A stretch of DNA of 64,000 nt from Acidimicrobiaceae bacterium (lineage in GTDB: Bacteria; Actinomycetota; Acidimicrobiia; Acidimicrobiales; Ilumatobacteraceae): the NCBI GenBank assembly GCA_020637295.1, contig JACJWF010000011.1, forward strand, positions 70,972 through 134,971, in the 5' to 3' direction. Positions 8,406-15,858 of this stretch are shown one piece after another. How positions within the stretch are numbered: position 1 is the stretch's first letter; every line of letters starts with the position of its first letter. Position numbers and translations under genes: made by a program. The notes under the pieces were generated by a model that made no database searches, was not told the origin of the DNA, and saw only the letters and a list, made by a program, of their open reading frames with translations.

Positions 8406-9296
8406 TCACAAGGCAACGAGCGCCTGCAAGGCATCCTCTAACTCTGCCTGCACCTCCGACCAGGTCCCAGAAGCCTCGACAAGGAAGGCGGCAAAGCGCG
8501 TCTGCTCCCAGCTGGACTGGGTCATCGTCAACCCAACGAGTCGGTCACAATCAAGATCGGCGTGGCGCGCCTGGAGTTCCTCGCCCGAAATGTCGGGCGC
8601 AACTGCGAACTCCAGTGACAATTCACTACGAGTCGCCACTGGGTAGCCCCGGGAACGCATGCACTCGGCCCACGCGTCCCACGCGGCTCGCCCTTCTCCC
8701 GAGGCGTCAAATCCGGAGGTCGTCTCGGAGAGCCTGCGAAGAACAGCTGCAGCGTCGTCCGTTGCCGCCTGCGACAGGGCATTTACTGTCACATACGCGC
8801 TCTGAGCGCACCCCGACTCCTGCGAGGACTCACTGCCATCCAACGCGACGAGGAAGCCAGGCTGCGAGTAGTCATTCGCATCCATAGCTCCCGGAATTGG
8901 AGGTGGATGATAACCATATTTGAGAGCAATGTCGTCGTTCAGGGGGTTCAACGCGCGATAGAGGAGGTCGGTATTATACACGAATTCAACTGGCTCGTAG
9001 CTGAATCCCTTCGACGCCATGCACTGCTGTATCAGTGCCTGCGTCTGCCGATAGGAGAGAGACCAGACCTGCTTCAAGAGCGTCAGATCGAGCCGTTCAC
9101 GCCACTCATTGCCGATCGGGAACTGGGATGCATTCGCAAGGGCAGACTGCGGCAGCGAGTCCACAGCGGACACCATCGACGAAGGTGATGAATAGTCGGT
9201 CCTCACGCCCTGCGAGTTGTCACCGCTCTGGCATGCTGAAATGAGGCCGAGTGCGGCACAACCCGCAACTGCTGTCAGGCGCCGAAACCACGTCAA
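8406..9296 (-). CDS. predicted lipoprotein of a four-cysteine family, paired with a secreted protein
   Basis: No known function recognised. With the TTG start at 9296 it is 296 residues and opens with a compact lipoprotein signal (MTWFRRLTAVAG then CAALGLISAC), so it should be anchored on the outer face of the membrane. A GTG at 9365, five bases after the preceding stop, would add 23 residues. Beyond the lipobox it has QQCMASKGFSY, SGCAQSAY, AECMRSRGYPV and DLDCDRL; the two other lipoproteins in this island have cysteines in the same order. It lies directly downstream of a small secreted-protein gene. Its AT-richer codons contrast with the surrounding core genes. Confidence 0.7.
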   Translation of the reverse strand: MTWFRRLTAVAGCAALGLISACQSGDNSQGVRTDYSSPSSMVSAVDSLPQSALANASQFPIGNEWRERLDLTLLKQVWSLSYRQTQALIQQCMASKGFSYEPVEFVYNTDLLYRALNPLNDDIALKYGYHPPPIPGAMDANDYSQPGFLVALDGSESSQESGCAQSAYVTVNALSQAATDDAAAVLRRLSETTSGFDASGEGRAAWDAWAECMRSRGYPVATRSELSLEFAVAPDISGEELQARHADLDCDRLVGLTMTQSSWEQTRFAAFLVEASGTWSEVQAELEDALQALVAL

Positions 9297-9370
9297 CCCG
9301 CTTGCGTGTCCACAGCAGATCTCGCCTTCATGAACGCGTAAGCGACTGTTGCCAAGGAGAGTCACGCGAC

Positions 9371-9766
9371 CTAGCAGTCGTTCACTTGATGGAGGTAGTG
9401 CGACGAGATGTTCTGACTATACGCCAAGACCCAAGAAGCGCCATAGTACGGAGCGACGCCGCCGACTCCACCCGTCCACCCTTGAGCTAGATAGAAGCAT
9501 GCGTAGGGGTATGTCGAGTTTCGATTCCTGACATAGCCTACCTGATCGTTGATCATTCCTGCAGAAGAGGGGCTCCAGTAGATGCCCCAGTAGGTGTACG
9601 TATTCTGACCTGTGGGGAAGCCATGCGTTATGGAACCATTGCCCACGTAGGACACACAGACATTGCCTGTCGTGCAGGAGTTCGAACCGGTGGCACCGGC
9701 TTCATCGCCGACAACGATGACCAACGTCACCGCTATCAAGAGGGCAGACAGAGTACGGGTTCGCAT
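9371..9766 (-). CDS. small secreted cysteine-containing protein 1
   Basis: A 131-residue product with a clear Sec signal (MRTRTLSALLIAVTLVIVV, cleavage near GATGS) and a mature part of about 105 residues rich in Tyr, Gly, Ser and Asn with four cysteines. The segment INDQVGYVRNRNST..YACFYLAQGWTGG loosely resembles the beta-gamma-crystallin/peptidase-inhibitor I36 repeat (ND..SSV.N......LY....Y.GG), so a secreted inhibitor or structural peptide is possible. Lactococcin-972-like bacteriocin was considered but not supported. The start is set by the ribosome-binding stretch AAAGGGACG upstream of the ATG. It is followed by the lipoprotein gene and is divergent from the exporter. Confidence 0.65.
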   Translation of the reverse strand: MRTRTLSALLIAVTLVIVVGDEAGATGSNSCTTGNVCVSYVGNGSITHGFPTGQNTYTYWGIYWSPSSAGMINDQVGYVRNRNSTYPYACFYLAQGWTGGVGGVAPYYGASWVLAYSQNISSHYLHQVNDC

Positions 9767-9795
9767 GGCATTCGTCCCTTTATCGACTTCGATAA

Positions 9796-9831
9796 GCATC
9801 CCCCCCCCGGTCGCGATTTGTCAAGTGGTCT
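9796..9831 (-). promoter_or_regulatory. conserved leader with nine-G tract before secreted protein 1
   Basis: Read on the minus strand: CACTTGACAAATCGCGACC, then nine G residues and ATGC. The same arrangement precedes secreted protein 2. TTGACA could be a -35 box with the G tract inside the spacer; alternatively an ECF-type pair (GAAACC 15-16 nt before CAAATC) could drive it. A homopolymer here could alter promoter spacing. Confidence 0.45.
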
Positions 9832-9890
9832 CTCGGGTTTCAACGTCCGTTGACGTTACATCGCAATAGGGGGCGGGTAGTGTCGCCTCT

Positions 9891-11525
9891 ATGTCTCGTC
9901 CGCGTGTGTCGTGGTGGTGGGTGACGGGGTGTGTGTTGGTGGTGTCGTCTGGGGTGTCGTGGTGGTTGGGCTCGCGGTCGGTTTCTCCGGATGAGGCGGC
10001 GGCTCGGGCGCAGGCTCCGGTGGCGTCGTGGATCACGTCGCCGGTGGAGTTTCGGGTGTTGTCGTCGACGGTGGTGGTGCGTGGTGATGTGGAGCCGGAG
10101 GTGTTGGCGTCGGTGGGGGTGCCGGTGTCGGTGGAGGGTGTTGGGGTGGTGACGCGGGTGCCGCCGAGTGTGGGGAGTGAGGTGGCCGAGGGTGATGTGG
10201 TGGTGGAGGTGTCGGGGCGTCCGGTGTTCGTGTTGCAGGGTGAGGTGCCGGTGTACCGGTCGTTGAAGCCGGGTATGGAGGGCGCGGATGTTGCCCAGTT
10301 GCAGGCGGCGTTGACCCGTCTGGGGTTCGCTCCGGAGACCGACGGAGTGTACGGCACGGCGACGAAGGCGGCGGTGACCGAGCTGTACGAGCAGGCGGGC
10401 TTCGAACCGGTCGCCTCGACGGTGACGGCTGCGGAGGTGGCCGCCGGTTTGCGGGCGTTGCAAGACGCCGAGGCGGCGGTCGACGCGGCGGAGGCTGCGC
10501 TGGCGAGGGCACAGTCAGGGTCATCGAGTTCGTCGGTGGTGGCTGCTCAGGCCGGTGTGGACGCTGCGGCCCGGGCGTTGAGCGACGCCCAGGCCGCCAA
10601 GGTGGAAGCCGTTGCCAACGCGCAGGCGGCGTTGACGGCGGCGCAGAACGCGTACAACGCGACCATGGCCGACCCGAACGCTTCGCAGGCCGACAAGGAC
10701 GCCGCCAACGCCGCCCTCGTGCAAGCCAACAGCGCCTACACGGCGGCGGTCCGCGATAGCGACACGGCGATCGCCAACGCCAAGGGCCAGTTGCGTGTCG
10801 CCGAGGCGACCCTGCGCGAGGCGAAGGCCGACAACGACGTCGCGGCAGCGACGCAGGCCCGCGACAATGCCGTGCTCACCCGAGACTCGGCAGCCGAGGC
10901 GTACCTGGCGTTGCAGGTGGCGACCGGGGCGACCGTCGCCCAGGGCGAAGTGGTGTTCGTCCCGACGATGCCGGCCAGGGTCCAGGCCGCCGTCGCGGCG
11001 CTCGGCCCGATCGGCGCCACCGACCCATTCGGCGGCGATACGGGCACCGGCGACCTGGTGACCCTGGCTGCCGGCCGGTTGCTGGTCACCACCGGCATCC
11101 GTTCCCCCGACCAACCACTGATCCGTGTCGGCATGGAGGTCGCCCTGCTGGACGAGATCACTAACACCACCTATCCGGCGACGGTGACCTCGATCGCCAC
11201 CGCCTCGGTGATCGACCCGTCCGGGCAGACGACCTACCCGGCGGTGATCACCCCGGACGACCCGCTCCCCGACAACCTCACCGGAGCGAACCTGCGGGTC
11301 ACGATCACGTCCGCCGCATCCGACGGAGCGGCACTGGTGGTGCCGCTGGCGGCAGTGTCGTCGGACGCATCCGGCGGTCAGCGGGTCTCGGTCCTCCCCG
11401 ACGGGACTGACGACCCAGTCGACGTGGCGGTCACGGTCGGGATCTCCGCCGACGGGTTCATCGCCGTCGAACCCGTCGAGCCGGGTGCACTCGGGGAAGG
11501 CGACAAGGTGGTGGTCGGCCGGTGA
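9891..11525 (+). CDS. MacA/HlyD-type periplasmic adaptor with peptidoglycan-binding domain
   Basis: The 544-residue protein has an N-terminal membrane anchor (residues 7-27), an adaptor barrel region, and a peptidoglycan-binding type 1 domain at about 127-170 (GMEGADVAQLQAALTRLGF, DGVYGTATKAAV). A long Ala-rich coiled coil follows (about 180-330), then a C-terminal beta domain with IRVGMEVALLDEITN and VVPLAAVSSD typical of RND/MacA-like adaptors. It would couple the MacB-like transporter to the cell wall. TAGTGT seven bases before the ATG suggests a leaderless start. Codon use is odd: the first 400 bases are strongly G/T-rich. The 3' end overlaps the ATPase gene by four bases. Confidence 0.8.
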   Translation: MSRPRVSWWWVTGCVLVVSSGVSWWLGSRSVSPDEAAARAQAPVASWITSPVEFRVLSSTVVVRGDVEPEVLASVGVPVSVEGVGVVTRVPPSVGSEVAEGDVVVEVSGRPVFVLQGEVPVYRSLKPGMEGADVAQLQAALTRLGFAPETDGVYGTATKAAVTELYEQAGFEPVASTVTAAEVAAGLRALQDAEAAVDAAEAALARAQSGSSSSSVVAAQAGVDAAARALSDAQAAKVEAVANAQAALTAAQNAYNATMADPNASQADKDAANAALVQANSAYTAAVRDSDTAIANAKGQLRVAEATLREAKADNDVAAATQARDNAVLTRDSAAEAYLALQVATGATVAQGEVVFVPTMPARVQAAVAALGPIGATDPFGGDTGTGDLVTLAAGRLLVTTGIRSPDQPLIRVGMEVALLDEITNTTYPATVTSIATASVIDPSGQTTYPAVITPDDPLPDNLTGANLRVTITSAASDGAALVVPLAAVSSDASGGQRVSVLPDGTDDPVDVAVTVGISADGFIAVEPVEPGALGEGDKVVVGR

Positions 11526-12253
11526 CCACCACCGAACCCGCCGACGAACCCGCCGATACTGAGCCGGGCGACACGCCCCCCGCCGTGGCGGTCGACGGGC
11601 TGACCAAGACCTTCACGGGTCCGCCGCAGTTGACCGCGCTGCATCCGTGCACGTTCACCATCGGCGCCGGGGAGTTCGTCGCGGTCACCGGCCCGTCCGG
11701 CTCGGGAAAGACCACCCTGCTGTCACTGCTCGGCCTGCTCGACGTCCCCACCGCCGGCTCCTACCTCCTCGCCGGCGACGACGTCGCCAACCTGTCCGAC
11801 AACGAGCGCGCCGCCGTGCGCGCCCACCACATCGGGTTCGTGTTCCAGGCCTTCCACCTCATCGGCCACCGCAGCGTGACCGACAACGTCGAACTCGGCC
11901 TCCTCTACCAAGGCACGTCCCGCGCCGAACGCCTGGAACTCGCCCACCAGGCCATCGACCACGTCGGGCTCACCAGCCGAGCCGACGCCCGATGCTCACA
12001 ACTCTCCGGCGGCGAGAAGCAACGCGTCGCCATCGCCCGCACCCTCGTGCGCCGCCCCACTCTCGTGCTCTGCGACGAACCCACCGGCAACCTCGACTCG
12101 GCCACCGCCGACACCGTCCTCGACCAACTCCACCAACTCCACCACGCCGGCCTGACCATCATGGTCATCACCCACGACCCCGGCGTCGCCGCCCAGGCCG
12201 GCCGCAACCTGACCATCCACGACGGCCACCTCACCGAAGGCCCAGCCAGATGA
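11522..12253 (+). CDS. MacB/LolD-type ABC transporter ATP-binding protein
   Basis: A 243-residue ATPase with Walker A GPSGSGKTTLL, Q-loop VFQAFHLIGHRSVTDNV, signature LSGGEKQRVAIARTL, Walker B TLVLCDEPTGNLDS and switch His in VMVITHDP-like IMVITHDPG. The HLIGHRSVTDNVELGLLY segment and PTGNLDS are characteristic of the MacB/LolD/FtsE group, which powers export of lipoproteins, peptides or macrolides rather than import. The GTG start overlaps the adaptor stop and its own stop overlaps the permease ATG (ATGA), so the three form one translationally coupled operon. Confidence 0.9.
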   Translation: MTTTEPADEPADTEPGDTPPAVAVDGLTKTFTGPPQLTALHPCTFTIGAGEFVAVTGPSGSGKTTLLSLLGLLDVPTAGSYLLAGDDVANLSDNERAAVRAHHIGFVFQAFHLIGHRSVTDNVELGLLYQGTSRAERLELAHQAIDHVGLTSRADARCSQLSGGEKQRVAIARTLVRRPTLVLCDEPTGNLDSATADTVLDQLHQLHHAGLTIMVITHDPGVAAQAGRNLTIHDGHLTEGPAR

Positions 12254-13452
12254 CCCGCCAACCCGCCGTCCTGCACTGGCGCGACACCTTCCGCGAAGCC
12301 GCCGCCACCATCACCCAACGACCCCTGCGCACCCTGCTCACCGCGCTCGGCACCATCCTCGGCGTCGGCGCATTCGTCGCCACCAACATCCTCGCCGACA
12401 CCGCCAACGCCCAGGTCAGCTCCCGATTCGACGCCCTCAAAGCCACCGAAGTCCGCATCCAGGACGCCAACCCCGACGGCACCAACCCCTTCCCCACCGA
12501 CACCAGCGCCCGCCTCGAAACCCTCAACGGCATCGAACACGCCGGCCTCTACTACACCATCCCCGACAACGGCAACCTCCAACCACGCACCACCCCCACC
12601 CACCCCACCAACCTCGCCGCCAACATCCCCGTCATCGCCGCCGACCCCGGCGCCGTCCAAGCCGCCATCCCCACCCTCACCACCGGCCGCCTCTACGACA
12701 CCTTCCACAATGACCGCGCCGAACGCGTCGCCATCATCGGCCGCGCCGCCGCCACCCAACTCGGCATCACCCGCGTCGACAACCAACCCGCCATCTTCAT
12801 CGGCGACACCGCCTACACCCTCGTCGGCATCCTCGACGACGTCAAACGCAACCCCGACCTCCTCCTCGCCGTCACCATCCCAACCACCGCCGCCGTCCGC
12901 GACTTCCCCGTCGCCGGCGCCAACTACCAAGTCCTCATCGCCACCACCGCCGGCGCCGCCCAACTCGCCGGCCACCAAGCACCCATCGCCCTCCGCCCCG
13001 ACCAACCCCAACGACTCCAGGCCCTCGTCCCACCTGATCCCACCACCCTGCGCAACCAGATCTCCAGCGACATCACCAGCCTCTTCCTCGCCCTCTCCAC
13101 CCTCGCCCTGCTCATCGGCACCATCGCCATCGCCAACGCCACCCTCCTCAACATCATCGAACGCCGCAGCGAGATCGGCCTCCGCCGCGCCCTCGGCGCC
13201 CGCCGCGCCCACATCCGCCGGCAGATCACCACCGAAACCGCACTCACCGGCACCACCGCCGCACTCCTCGGCACCAGCCTCGCCATCACCACCTGCGCCA
13301 TCTACACCCACACCCGCGGCTGGACCCTCACCATCAACCCCACCACCCTCATCATCGCCCCCATCATCGGCCTCACCACCGGCACCATCGCCGGCCTCCT
13401 CCCCGCCATCCGCGCCGCCCGCACCCCACCCGCCGACACCCTCCGCACGTGA
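12250..13452 (+). CDS. MacB-like ABC transporter permease (MacB_PCD + FtsX)
   Basis: This 400-residue membrane protein has the MacB/FtsX topology. One N-terminal helix (RTLLTALGTILGVGAFVATN) is followed by a large extracytoplasmic domain of about 200 residues with TPTHPTNLAANIPVIAADP and RVAIIGRAAATQLGI. Three C-terminal helices follow, the first being LFLALSTLALLIGTIAIANA, with ERRSEIGLRRALGARRAHI as the coupling region to the ATPase. It ends 31 bases from the convergent lipoprotein gene. The codon use is unusually C-rich (ACC, GCC, CTC), opposite to the skew at the start of the adaptor gene. The exported cargo is unknown; neighbouring secreted proteins carry Sec signals, so they need not be the cargo. 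Confidence 0.85.
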   Translation: MTRQPAVLHWRDTFREAAATITQRPLRTLLTALGTILGVGAFVATNILADTANAQVSSRFDALKATEVRIQDANPDGTNPFPTDTSARLETLNGIEHAGLYYTIPDNGNLQPRTTPTHPTNLAANIPVIAADPGAVQAAIPTLTTGRLYDTFHNDRAERVAIIGRAAATQLGITRVDNQPAIFIGDTAYTLVGILDDVKRNPDLLLAVTIPTTAAVRDFPVAGANYQVLIATTAGAAQLAGHQAPIALRPDQPQRLQALVPPDPTTLRNQISSDITSLFLALSTLALLIGTIAIANATLLNIIERRSEIGLRRALGARRAHIRRQITTETALTGTTAALLGTSLAITTCAIYTHTRGWTLTINPTTLIIAPIIGLTTGTIAGLLPAIRAARTPPADTLRT

Positions 13453-13483
13453 TCGACGGGCAACTGCCTTCGTCGCAGTACCG

Positions 13484-14296
13484 TCAAGCCACTTGGCCGG
13501 TCGTGGTTGCCTTGATCAGGGCAAGAAGATCTGCGACCTGCTCGCGATGGTGGTCGATGAAGTCGGCCTCCAGACCCGCCAGCGCATCCCGCTCGTCATG
13601 ACGACGAGCCTCGTTGCAGGCGACCGCGCGGGACGCAAGATCGGTCTCGAACCGTAGAGCATCCGATGGATCAAGCGCAGCACTGTCGAGGTAGCCACGC
13701 GTCGCGGCAACCAGACCCGACATGTCACTCACACCCTTCGCCAGGTCGGACTGCAAGCAGGCTCGCCACGCAGTGAGCGCCGACTGCCCCGCATCAGACG
13801 CGAGCAACGGCGTCAGGACCTCCTCGATGTAGCTGCTCGCGGTGGCCGCGACTGCTGCCGCAACAGGGTCCACTTCGCCTGCCGCACCCTTCCCGCAGGA
13901 CTCCAGGGCGTCGGCGTAGCGGAACCGGGCAGCGTCATCGAGTTCCTGTGCATAGGCATAGTTGCTCTTCGACGCCTCGGTCGGGCCGATCTCGGGCGGC
14001 CGGGTCAGCGCGAAGCCATACTCACGAGCGAACTCGGCCTCGGACAGCCCGAGGCGAAGATACGCGGCCACCTGCGTCCCAGTCTCCGGAACATAGACCC
14101 ATCCCATGGCGCTCATGCACTGGGCCGTTCTCAACTCGAGCAGATCACTCACGGCCTGATCCCCGGCCGGACCGAAGACAACGTCAAACAGGGTGCCGTC
14201 CAACTGGATCTCCGACGTGTCCTTCGCCGACGGAGTGCAAGCCACTGCCGCTGCGGCGATCAGCGCACCGACGATCGCGTCTATCCACCGTCTCAC
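13484..14296 (-). CDS. predicted lipoprotein of the four-cysteine family (second copy)
   Basis: A 270-residue protein without a recognised domain. The N-terminus MRRWIDAIVGALIAAAAVAC is a lipoprotein signal. Following the lipobox are cysteines in AQCMSAMGWVYVP, LESCGKG, RACLQSDLA and VACNEARR, in the same order as in the lipoproteins at 8406 and 14400. The 'CM..xG(F/W)' motif is the strongest shared mark. It is convergent with the exporter operon and, unlike the other two copies, has no secreted-protein gene in front. The GTG start gives the best-formed signal peptide. Confidence 0.7.
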   Translation of the reverse strand: MRRWIDAIVGALIAAAAVACTPSAKDTSEIQLDGTLFDVVFGPAGDQAVSDLLELRTAQCMSAMGWVYVPETGTQVAAYLRLGLSEAEFAREYGFALTRPPEIGPTEASKSNYAYAQELDDAARFRYADALESCGKGAAGEVDPVAAAVAATASSYIEEVLTPLLASDAGQSALTAWRACLQSDLAKGVSDMSGLVAATRGYLDSAALDPSDALRFETDLASRAVACNEARRHDERDALAGLEADFIDHHREQVADLLALIKATTTGQVA

Positions 14297-14399
14297 ATAT
14301 CACAGCTAACCACGGCCGACCGTCGTGCGCTCCACGACACGGTGTTGCTGCCATCCGTATAGAAGGACTGGACTCTGGTGGTTCCAGCACCCGATTGAT

Positions 14400-15284
14400 T
14401 CACAGCCCGGCGATCGTTTCCTCCAACTGCTCCGCAATCCCATCGATGAAGCCGGGATGGTCATTCAGATAGCGTAGCTGACCCTCAAAGTACAGCGCAC
14501 GTTCCACTGCCAGGAAGCTGCCCTCACACCGCAACGCTTGCTGCAACAGTGGTGCGTCCAGGGCCCGCCGTCCTGCGATTTCCTCAAGCGCCGCAAGCGT
14601 CGACTGCTCATCGACCTCCCCTCGCACGAAGGAATAGAGCGCATCAAGCGCACGCGAGTCATCACCTCGCGCTTCATCCACGACGGTCAGATCAACCAAA
14701 CCAATCGAGGCGATACACATCCGCAATTGCTCCTTCGCCTCGGCGTAGTCAGAGCTCGAAGCCACGAAGCCACCGGCAGAAGTCGTGGCCCCCGACATGA
14801 GGTCATCGGTCAGTGCCAGTAGATCCAGTGCAGGAGTTGAACTCTCGACTTCCTGGCGGCACGCCGCCAGTTGCTGGGCCTCGACATCGCTTGGCGTCCG
14901 ACTCACCGACGGACCCACCTGATTCTGGTCGATCAACTCCAGGGCTCGGCGCGCCACATCACCGACGTTGGTGCCAGCAAGCTTCGACTCGATCGGAGAC
15001 TCCGCGGCGATCGATGTTGTGAACCCACGCTGGGCCATGCATTCCACGACGGCCTGGTTCACCGATTGATCGCGCAGCAGTGTGAGGTCATAGGGGCTAT
15101 AGCCGGTCGCTGCCTGGAGGGCCTGATACAGCGGCTCGTCACCAAGCTCGGCGCGCCACGGAAGACTGACGCTCGCAGGTTGACTGGAGGCGGTCGGTTC
15201 GTCGTGACGACAACCCACCAGTCCGGCGGATACCGCGGCTCCTGCGGCGAGCGACACAACTGCCAGCCGCTTGGACACCCGCAT
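14400..15284 (-). CDS. predicted lipoprotein of the four-cysteine family (third copy)
   Basis: A 294-residue lipoprotein with signal MRVSKRLAVVSLAAGAAVSA and lipidated Cys in GLVGC. No known domain was recognised. Family marks are YDLTLLRDQSVNQAVVECMA (compare LDLTLLKQVWSLSYRQTQAL in the copy at 8406), QRGFTT, LAACRQEV, RMCIASIGLVD and LRCEGSF. The ATG overlaps the stop of the secreted-protein gene by one base (TGATG), so the two are translationally coupled. That coupling suggests the lipoprotein acts with the secreted protein, for example as surface partner, chaperone or protective factor; this is inference. Confidence 0.75.
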   Translation of the reverse strand: MRVSKRLAVVSLAAGAAVSAGLVGCRHDEPTASSQPASVSLPWRAELGDEPLYQALQAATGYSPYDLTLLRDQSVNQAVVECMAQRGFTTSIAAESPIESKLAGTNVGDVARRALELIDQNQVGPSVSRTPSDVEAQQLAACRQEVESSTPALDLLALTDDLMSGATTSAGGFVASSSDYAEAKEQLRMCIASIGLVDLTVVDEARGDDSRALDALYSFVRGEVDEQSTLAALEEIAGRRALDAPLLQQALRCEGSFLAVERALYFEGQLRYLNDHPGFIDGIAEQLEETIAGL

Positions 15285-15685
15285 CAGTACCCGCTGTTGT
15301 ACTTCGTCGCTGTGCAGATCATCGGACTAGAGAGCCGGCAGAGCTTCAAGGTCGAGTTGGAATTGTCGTCGTAGACCCCATAGTTCACGGCGCTTGCGAC
15401 GGACGACGTCTGCGCGATCGTCGTGTACGAGGTGTAATGGTATCGATCCTGGTTGATGTACTGAGCGGACACGGGGTACCCATCGGTCAACGTGTCGGTG
15501 AGCTTCCCCGAGTATTGAAAGTCGCTGTTGCAGGTTGGGCTGTAGCCGACCGACTCCTTTGCCCACGCAACAACGTAGTAAGTCCCCTCAGAGCTACCGA
15601 AGCAGTATGCATCAGCGTGTGAACTGGGGAGGACTCCAACGAAAGCTGCGAGCGCCAACAACGCTGACACAAAGATGTATCTCAC
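15284..15685 (-). CDS. small secreted cysteine-containing protein 2
   Basis: A 133-residue product with signal MRYIFVSALLALAAFVGVLP and probable cleavage after SSHADA. The mature part is about 108 residues, rich in Tyr, Ser, Thr and Asn, with four cysteines (AYCFG, SPTCNSD, KLCRL, MICTA). It has no recognised family and only a weak likeness to secreted protein 1. The GTG at 15685 was chosen because GAAGGGACG lies just upstream, the same ribosome-binding stretch as at protein 1; longer frames read through the conserved leader. Its stop is fused to the lipoprotein start (TGATG). Confidence 0.65.
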   Translation of the reverse strand: MRYIFVSALLALAAFVGVLPSSHADAYCFGSSEGTYYVVAWAKESVGYSPTCNSDFQYSGKLTDTLTDGYPVSAQYINQDRYHYTSYTTIAQTSSVASAVNYGVYDDNSNSTLKLCRLSSPMICTATKYNSGY

Positions 15686-15726
15686 AACGAAACGTCCCTT
15701 CGGGAAGTAGGGCTTGTAGCACGCCA

Positions 15727-15775
15727 TCATCCCCCCCTCCAGTCGCAAATCGTCAAGTAGCTCATCAGGGTTCCA
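15727..15775 (-). promoter_or_regulatory. conserved leader with seven-G tract before secreted protein 2
   Basis: On the minus strand: GGAACCCTGATGAGCTACT, then TTGACGATTTGCGACTGGA, seven G residues and ATG. It matches the leader of secreted protein 1 over about 50 bases (AACCC, GAG, ACTTGAC, TGCGAC/CGCGAC, G tract, ATG), with the main length difference at the G tract. This suggests common regulation. Confidence 0.5.
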
Positions 15776-15858
15776 CCCGCGACCTCCAACCGTCAGCATC
15801 ACGGGTGTCTTTTCGCGCCACACATGGAGGGCACAGCCGGCGCTCCACCCCGCCAGTC

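Noticed and set aside
9371..9766. Lactococcin-972-type bacteriocin
   Set aside because: The secreted protein has a signal and an SHYLH-like tail, and an ABC exporter is nearby, but the family's core motif is not convincing and the I36/crystallin-like segment fits at least as well.
11647..13452. 601-codon frame fusing the MacB permease with upstream sequence
   Set aside because: The extra N-terminal 200 residues are Arg/Pro/His-rich translation of the ATPase gene in the wrong frame; the ATGA overlap at 12250 marks the true start.
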